Shown: piece after piece, positions 32,684 through 36,992 of the stretch | Layout: each line of letters opens with the position of its first letter | Position numbering within the stretch: the stretch's first letter is position 1 | From: an uncultured bacterium | Lineage (GTDB): Bacteria > Cyanobacteriota > Vampirovibrionia > Gastranaerophilales > Gastranaerophilaceae | Length of the DNA: 36,992 nucleotides | Direction of reading: 5' to 3' | NCBI GenBank assembly: GCA_902774905.1 | Contig: CACYKF010000004.1 | Coordinates: 1 to 36,992, forward strand | The notes under the pieces: model-generated | What the model was told of the DNA's origin: nothing | Databases searched by the model: none | The model's input: the letters and a program-made list of their open reading frames with translations, nothing else | Program-made: the position numbers and the translations under genes

Positions 32684-34123
32684 ATGGAAAATATGAGTGT
32701 ATTAGAAATTAAAACAAATATTGAAAATGTAAATGGGGTTAAATCAGCAGAAAACATCAATTATACTGATGATGAATTGCGTGAAATAGGTAAAGAATAC
32801 TGTTCTCACGGTGATAAAGTTTATGCAGACCCGATTCCGAAAGTATTTAAGGACTGTAACGGAGTCTATATGTATGACTCTGAAGACACTCCATATTTAG
32901 ATTTGGAAATGTGGTTTGCGTCTTGTAATTTGGGGTACAAGAATCAACGCATAAGAGATGCCGTTGTTGATCAGATAGATACATTACCTCAAATTTCATC
33001 TCACTTTTTATATGATTACAAAGTTTTATTATCAGAAAAAATTGCAAAAGCAAATATTGAAAGATTCGGATATAAAGGTCGTGTACAATACAATGTAGGC
33101 GGTTCACAGGCAACTGAAGATGCTTTGAAATTGGTCAGAAACTACACTCACAAAAACAGAGTATTTTCATTCTTTGGCGGATTTCACGGCAGAACATTGG
33201 GCGCAAGTTGCTTAACTGCAGGTTACAGATACAGAAAACCATTTGGTCATTTTGGTGACGAGGCACATTTTGTACCTTATCCGTACTGTTTCAGATGTCC
33301 TTACGGCAAAAAATGTGATTCATGCAATTATTACTGTGTACAACAGTTAAGACGCGAATTTGAAGATAATTGCGCAGGTTTATATGACCATTCTTCAAAA
33401 GATTGTGCTTTTGGTGCATTCTTTGTTGAACCTGTTCAGGGTTCAGGCGGTTATATTGTTCCGCCAAAAGGATACTTTAAAGAACTCAAAAAAGTTTTAG
33501 ACGATTTCGGTGTACTTTTTGTAGCAGACGAAATTCAAATGGGCTTCTACAGAACAGGAAAACTTTGGTCTATTGAACATTTTGATGTTAAACCTGATGT
33601 AATTACATTTGGTAAATCACTTACTAACGGTTTAAATCCGCTTGCAGGTATGTGGGCAAGAGAAGAAATTATTAACCCTGAAGTATGGCCAAACGGCAGA
33701 ACTCACTCAACATTCTGCAACAACCCTGTCGGTATGAGAGCAGGATATGAAGTTATGAAAACCTTTGAAGAAGAAGATTTTGAAACTCAGGTTGCAAACA
33801 AAGGTAAATACTTCCTTGACGGTTTGAAATCATTGGAAAGAAAACACAAAAGAATCGGTACAGTTGACGGTTTGGGTCTTGCTTTGAGAATTGAATGTGT
33901 AACAGAAGACGGCTACACACCTGACTCAAAACTTTGCCATGACATTTTGGCAGAAGGTCTTAAAGGGGATTTGACATACAGAGGAAGAAAATGCGGTATT
34001 ATCCTTAACAAAGGAAGCCACTACAACAACTCGATTACTCTTGTTCCTGCCGTTACTATTTCTTATGAAGAAATTGATATGGCTATTGAACTTATAGACC
34101 AATTATTTACGAGGTTGTCATAA
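32684..34123 (+). CDS. Class III PLP-dependent aminotransferase (GABA/ornithine aminotransferase-like)
   Basis: A 479-residue fold-type I aminotransferase. Key pieces are VGGSQATEDALKLVRN, FFGGFHGRTLGAS, FVADEIQMGFYRTG and the PLP lysine K311 in ITFGKSLTNG. A Cys-rich insert follows the FGDEAHFVPYPY stretch: five Cys in CFRCPYGKKCDSCNYYC, of a kind also seen in some archaeal-type 4-aminobutyrate aminotransferases and possibly metal-binding. The substrate is likely an omega-amino acid, but this is not decided. Start may be ATG 32684 or 32693; an AGGG-type site precedes both. It is the first gene of a four-gene unit; the next start directly follows its stop. Confidence 0.87.
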   Translation: MENMSVLEIKTNIENVNGVKSAENINYTDDELREIGKEYCSHGDKVYADPIPKVFKDCNGVYMYDSEDTPYLDLEMWFASCNLGYKNQRIRDAVVDQIDTLPQISSHFLYDYKVLLSEKIAKANIERFGYKGRVQYNVGGSQATEDALKLVRNYTHKNRVFSFFGGFHGRTLGASCLTAGYRYRKPFGHFGDEAHFVPYPYCFRCPYGKKCDSCNYYCVQQLRREFEDNCAGLYDHSSKDCAFGAFFVEPVQGSGGYIVPPKGYFKELKKVLDDFGVLFVADEIQMGFYRTGKLWSIEHFDVKPDVITFGKSLTNGLNPLAGMWAREEIINPEVWPNGRTHSTFCNNPVGMRAGYEVMKTFEEEDFETQVANKGKYFLDGLKSLERKHKRIGTVDGLGLALRIECVTEDGYTPDSKLCHDILAEGLKGDLTYRGRKCGIILNKGSHYNNSITLVPAVTISYEEIDMAIELIDQLFTRLS

Positions 34124-34960
34124 GTGCCCGAAAGTATAGATTTTGAACTTATACATAACGACTCTGAAACAGATAAAGCCGTACTGTTGTTTCACGGTTT
34201 GACAGGCAGTCCGTTTGAGATGAAAAAATACGGTGATTTTTTGTTCAAAAACGGGTATGATGTTTTTTGCTATTCATTTCCGGGGCATGGCGACAGAATA
34301 AGCGAAATTGAAACGGTTACATGGCAGGATTGGTGCGAATTCGCTCAAGATAAATACACAAATTTGAGAAAAAATTATAATCAGTTTTTTGTTTCGGGTT
34401 TGTGTTTGGGTGCTGCAATGGCAGTATATTTGGGTGAACATAATAAAGATTTGACAGGTATTATTGCACTTTCTACGACTTTGTTTTTAGACGGTTTTTG
34501 TATTCCTTGGACAATATCACTTTTGCCGTTCGCATTGAGTACAATAATAAGATTTTATTACACTTTTCCTGAAGATGATTGTTTTGGGGTTAAAAACGAG
34601 CGTACAAGAAAAAGTCTTGCAAAAATCACCGCAAAAGCAAATATAAGCATGGACAATTATCCGCTGAATTGTGTTGACGGACTTTTAAAATTATCAAAAA
34701 ATGTCAGAAAAAATCTTAAAAATGTTACTTGTCCGATTTTGTGTATTCATTCAAAATATGATAATCTTTCAAGCACAAAAGGGGCAAAAGTTGTTTTAGA
34801 CGGAGTTTCATCAGAGATTAAAAAATATGTTGAACTCAATGACAGTTATCACATGGTGCTTTATGATAACGAAAAAGAACTTGTAATGAACACAGTAAAA
34901 GAATTTTTAGACGAACTTGCACCGCAAAAAACACAACAGAGAGAACTACAAACAGTATGA
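34124..34960 (+). CDS. Alpha/beta hydrolase with a cysteine nucleophile
   Basis: A 278-residue esterase/lipase-type protein. The oxyanion region is LLFHGLTGSPFEM, the nucleophile elbow is GLCLG with C94 in place of the usual Ser, the acid is probably the Asp of IHSKYDNLS, and the His is in NDSYHMVLYD. A Cys at this place is seen in dienelactone-hydrolase-type enzymes and thioesterase-like variants. GTG 34124 is the start: it abuts the aminotransferase stop, with GAGG about 9 bases upstream. The last four bases overlap the next gene (ATGA). It may cleave an ester or thioester linked to the product of the aminotransferase; this is inference from context. Confidence 0.82.
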   Translation: MPESIDFELIHNDSETDKAVLLFHGLTGSPFEMKKYGDFLFKNGYDVFCYSFPGHGDRISEIETVTWQDWCEFAQDKYTNLRKNYNQFFVSGLCLGAAMAVYLGEHNKDLTGIIALSTTLFLDGFCIPWTISLLPFALSTIIRFYYTFPEDDCFGVKNERTRKSLAKITAKANISMDNYPLNCVDGLLKLSKNVRKNLKNVTCPILCIHSKYDNLSSTKGAKVVLDGVSSEIKKYVELNDSYHMVLYDNEKELVMNTVKEFLDELAPQKTQQRELQTV

Positions 34961-35289
34961 ATATAATTACGCTTATAACTATAATTTTGAACATAGTTGC
35001 AATACTTGTACTATGTGCCGGATTATTCCACAAATTTGAAAATCCGAAAAATAAAGCCGTTTACGGATATGTAATTGCAGGCGGAATGATTCCATATATG
35101 CTTGCATTGAGTATTTATGTTATTTCAGATATTATAGTTAATCGTAATTTTTGGTCAATATTTTTGATTTTGTGTGTAATTTCGCCATTTATAATCGGAA
35201 AACTTGTAAAATATGAAACATTAAAAATATACACACTTATCCAGATTTTATGCTTCTGCGCAAGTCTTGCGGTTTTGTGTTTAAAATAG
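34957..35289 (+). CDS. Small integral membrane protein
   Basis: A 110-residue protein with four hydrophobic stretches (about 1-21, 31-50, 57-77, 87-107) and no recognised domain. The ATGA overlap with the hydrolase gene and the 11-bp gap to the nitroreductase gene place it in the operon. It could anchor or regulate the neighbouring enzymes or transport their product. Nothing in its sequence decides this. Confidence 0.65.
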   Translation: MNIITLITIILNIVAILVLCAGLFHKFENPKNKAVYGYVIAGGMIPYMLALSIYVISDIIVNRNFWSIFLILCVISPFIIGKLVKYETLKIYTLIQILCFCASLAVLCLK

Positions 35290-35300
35290 AGGAGTAAATT

Positions 35301-36194
35301 ATGTCAGAATTGAATTTTGTTGTGGACAGGGAAAAATGTATTCATTGCGGTAAATGTTCTGATGACTGCGCAACAGGAATTATTGAATTTGATAGAGAAG
35401 GATTTCCGCTTGTAAAATCGGGGAATGAACAATATTGTATGAAATGCCAGCATTGTTTTGCAATTTGTCCTGTCGGTGCAATTTCAATATGCGACAAAAA
35501 GCCTGAAGATTCAGATATTTGTGATACCAATTTACCGACTGATGAACAGGTTTTAAACCTTATTCAACACAGAAAAAGTATAAGAAGTTACAAACAGGAA
35601 AATCTTGACAAAGCGACTATGCAAAAACTCAAAGATATGCTCAAATATTCTCCGACAGGCTGTAATAACCATAAACTCCATATCGCACTCATTGATGATA
35701 TTGAAGTTATGAACAGATTTAGAAACAGAACTAATAATACTATCAAAAAAGCACTTTTATCAAACAAATGGCTTCCTGTTTCAAAGAAATTTGAAAAATT
35801 CAAACAACAATTTATAGACGGCAAAGATGTAATTTTCAGAGGCGCACCGCACATGTTGGTTGTGTCTGTACCTGTAACTGCACCGTGCGCACCTGTTGAC
35901 CCGATAATTTTATTAAGTTACTTTGAACTCTATGCTCAAAGTTTAGGGGTAGGGACATTGTGGTGCGGATTTGCGGAAATTGCACTGAAATTAATTCCTG
36001 ATTTGTGTCAGTATTTGGAAATTCCTGACGGCTACAAAGTCGGCTATGTAATGCTTTTTGGTAAAACGGATTTGAAATACCAAAGAGCAACTCAGCCTGA
36101 AGATTACGATATTTCGGTTATCGAACCGCATGAAATCTTCCCTGCAACCTTTGTTGATAAGGTTAAGAGATATTTTTGGAACGCTTTGAGATAA
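35301..36194 (+). CDS. Ferredoxin-nitroreductase fusion protein
   Basis: A 297-residue protein. Residues 10-60 carry two [4Fe-4S] clusters: CIHCGKCSDDC and CMKCQHCFAICP. Residues 85-270 are a nitroreductase (FMN) domain starting RKSIRSYKQENLD, with SPTGCNNHKL for flavin binding. Such fusions are common in anaerobes and use low-potential electrons from ferredoxin to reduce an unidentified substrate. GAGG lies upstream of the ATG. It ends the operon with the aminotransferase, hydrolase and membrane protein. The family call is firm; the substrate is unknown. Confidence 0.9.
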   Translation: MSELNFVVDREKCIHCGKCSDDCATGIIEFDREGFPLVKSGNEQYCMKCQHCFAICPVGAISICDKKPEDSDICDTNLPTDEQVLNLIQHRKSIRSYKQENLDKATMQKLKDMLKYSPTGCNNHKLHIALIDDIEVMNRFRNRTNNTIKKALLSNKWLPVSKKFEKFKQQFIDGKDVIFRGAPHMLVVSVPVTAPCAPVDPIILLSYFELYAQSLGVGTLWCGFAEIALKLIPDLCQYLEIPDGYKVGYVMLFGKTDLKYQRATQPEDYDISVIEPHEIFPATFVDKVKRYFWNALR

Positions 36195-36273
36195 ATCTCA
36201 TACAAATATAGGATAAAAACCTTGTTCATATCGTAAATAATTATATTGGGGCAGGAATTACAAGGGGCATCTT

Positions 36274-36516
36274 ATGGAACAATGGCTTGATTTAGACTTG
36301 GAGGATGAATTTTATTCGCCTGCAAACGAAGAAATTTCTGATTCTATTACTCAAAATTGGACTCAGCAGGCGCTTGAATGTTATGAAATTAATTGTGACT
36401 GCAAAAAATGTTCGCTTTCACAGGGACATTATTCGTTTATCTGTCAGATGCCCCGCGTAATTGAAACACTTATTGCAACTGTCGGTGTACCGCAAAAACA
36501 AAGAAAAACCGCCTAA
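36274..36516 (+). CDS. Small Cys-containing hypothetical protein
   Basis: An 80-residue ORF with an acidic N terminus (MEQWLDLDLEDEF) and a CDCKKCSLSQGHYSFICQMP segment whose four Cys could bind a metal. AAGGGG lies just before the ATG, and codon use resembles the neighbouring operon, so it is probably real. It starts 79 bp after the nitroreductase gene and may be part of the same transcript. No family recognised. Confidence 0.55.
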   Translation: MEQWLDLDLEDEFYSPANEEISDSITQNWTQQALECYEINCDCKKCSLSQGHYSFICQMPRVIETLIATVGVPQKQRKTA

Positions 36517-36578
36517 GTTATATTTATCAGTAGATAATATATTTTGGTAACTATATACAATGTTACAGTAAATATGTC

Positions 36579-36635
36579 TGTCATTGCTGTACATGTCAAG
36601 TAATGAGTTACATGTTTTGTACATAAAAAATATTA
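36579..36635 (-). repeat. 57-bp dispersed repeat, right copy (inverted)
   Basis: This is the reverse-complement copy of 74-130, with 51 of 57 identical positions. It lies about 60 bp after the small Cys-rich ORF. The first 26 bases, in the reverse orientation, are identical between copies. Confidence 0.7.
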
Positions 36636-36660
36636 TCGGTATATAAATATAATAAATATA

Positions 36661-36850
36661 TTGCTCCGCAGGGTTCTTCGAACAGGAGCACTTTTGGTGG
36701 CAAAAGTGCCTCAAAGTGGATTGCGAGCCAAAGCCGAAGCCATTTTGCTTGTGGCAAAAGCCACAAAAAGCAAAATGCGCAGAGCTGTCGATGGCGAGCA
36801 ACCAAGCAGAAACTCCCCGACCTGCACTTCGTTCGCTAATCATTTGTACT
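36661..36850. repeat. GC-richer hairpin-bearing block, likely dispersed repeat
   Basis: Clearly less AT-rich than its surroundings. GCACTTTT/AAAAGTGC (36688-36709) and a nested stem CATTTTGCTT-GTGGC ... GCCAC-AAGCAAAATG (36741-36777) are perfect pairings. Both strands are open in one frame here, but neither translation looks like a protein. It could be a dispersed repeat or a structured RNA. Confidence 0.5.
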
Positions 36851-36872
36851 TGCTCCACATTCAGGCGTGATA

Positions 36873-36934
36873 AATAAGTAAGTTGGGCTTTCAAGCCCAA
36901 CAAAGTAAATGTTGGGGTAGAAACCCCAACTTAC
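36873..36934. repeat. GTAAGTTG palindromic repeat, copy D
   Basis: Fourth copy, with TTGGGCTTTCAAGCCCAA and GTTGGGGT/ACCCCAAC hairpins and complete outer arms. It lies about 4.6 kb from copies A-C, which shows the family is dispersed and not only a local tandem. Confidence 0.8.
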
Positions 36935-36992
36935 GATTGTCGTGTCGCAAACAATGATTGCTCACTTCGTAAAGGTCGTATAATAACCCTCA

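Larger units (their letters stand above)
36517..36992. other. Gene-free right edge made of repeats
   Basis: After the small Cys-rich ORF no gene is supported. The stretch consists of the inverted 57-bp repeat, the GC-richer hairpin block and GTAAGTTG copy D, in that order, with short AT-rich joins. Confidence 0.6.

Noticed and set aside
36418-36903. 161-codon minus-strand ORF at the right edge
   Set aside because: It is a shadow running through the small Cys-rich gene, the 57-bp repeat and the hairpin block; composition does not resemble a protein.
31756-36934. CRISPR array from the repeated GTAAGTTG units
   Set aside because: Copies are irregularly spaced, internally palindromic and separated by other repeats; there are no spacers of uniform length and no cas genes.

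Overview
The window is AT-rich DNA from a Gram-negative-type bacterium: it encodes a TolC-like outer-membrane channel with its periplasmic adaptor, and most genes have AGGAG-type ribosome binding sites. Low GC, several short dispersed palindromic repeat families, a DUF4127 protein and a small protein that opens with an FTSRINFV-like segment suggest an uncultured gut lineage such as Gastranaerophilales (Vampirovibrionia, the non-photosynthetic relatives of Cyanobacteria). That assignment is an inference from style and is not proven here.

Layout. (1) 1-2450: a minus-strand pair (DUF4127 protein, then an MntP-like Mn2+ exporter), a nested palindrome and a tRNA-Ser(UGA) with its terminator. (2) 2460-8008: a Mu-like transposition module with no phage structural genes. 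A repeat-rich left flank and a divergent Mor-like regulator precede four tightly packed plus-strand genes: a DDE transposase, a MuB-like AAA+ ATPase, an unusual fusion of a Mu-type DNA-binding region to a tyrosine recombinase domain that has lost most catalytic residues, and a small HTH protein resembling phage small terminases. (3) 8012-11031: two minus-strand genes of defence-island type (DUF6119/TIGR04141-like and a YhcG/DUF1016 PD-(D/E)XK nuclease). (4) 11141-11918: a compact, catalytically intact tyrosine recombinase between two 56-bp repeats. Each repeat holds a perfect 11-bp palindrome, with centre CC on the left and GG on the right, and the right repeat includes the start codon of the next gene. 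(5) 11913-20255: a giant gene of 2780 codons for a multidomain effector-like protein (EF-hand-like loop, LysM, Gly/Ala hydrophobic segment, coiled coil, OspF/SpvC/LanL-like phosphothreonine lyase domain, FHA domain, a second degenerate lyase-like domain, C-terminal HExxH peptidase).

(6) 20532-26611: a minus-strand five-gene YbhGFSR-type export operon (TolC-like channel, HlyD-like adaptor, double ABC ATPase, two ABC-2 permeases). (7) 26811-31757: an amidohydrolase, two unassigned minus-strand genes (one with a CheD-like Cys/His pattern), then an MtnX-like HAD phosphatase, an M48-like protein whose HExxH has become HSxxH, and a secreted protein. (8) 31758-32683: a 0.9-kb non-coding stretch packed with dispersed palindromic repeats and a TCATA microsatellite. 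(9) 32684-36194: a tight operon of a class III aminotransferase with a Cys-rich insert, an alpha/beta hydrolase with Cys in place of the nucleophilic Ser, a small membrane protein and a ferredoxin-nitroreductase fusion. (10) 36274-36992: a small Cys-rich ORF followed by more repeats, including an inverted copy of a 57-bp sequence found at the left edge of the window.

The strongest candidate for an undescribed system is the combination of (4) and (5): a self-contained recombinase whose palindromic sites abut the first codon of a giant protein that pairs a phosphothreonine-binding domain with a phosphothreonine-lyase-like domain and a metalloprotease. The second is the Mu-like module with a pseudo-integrase as its third gene.
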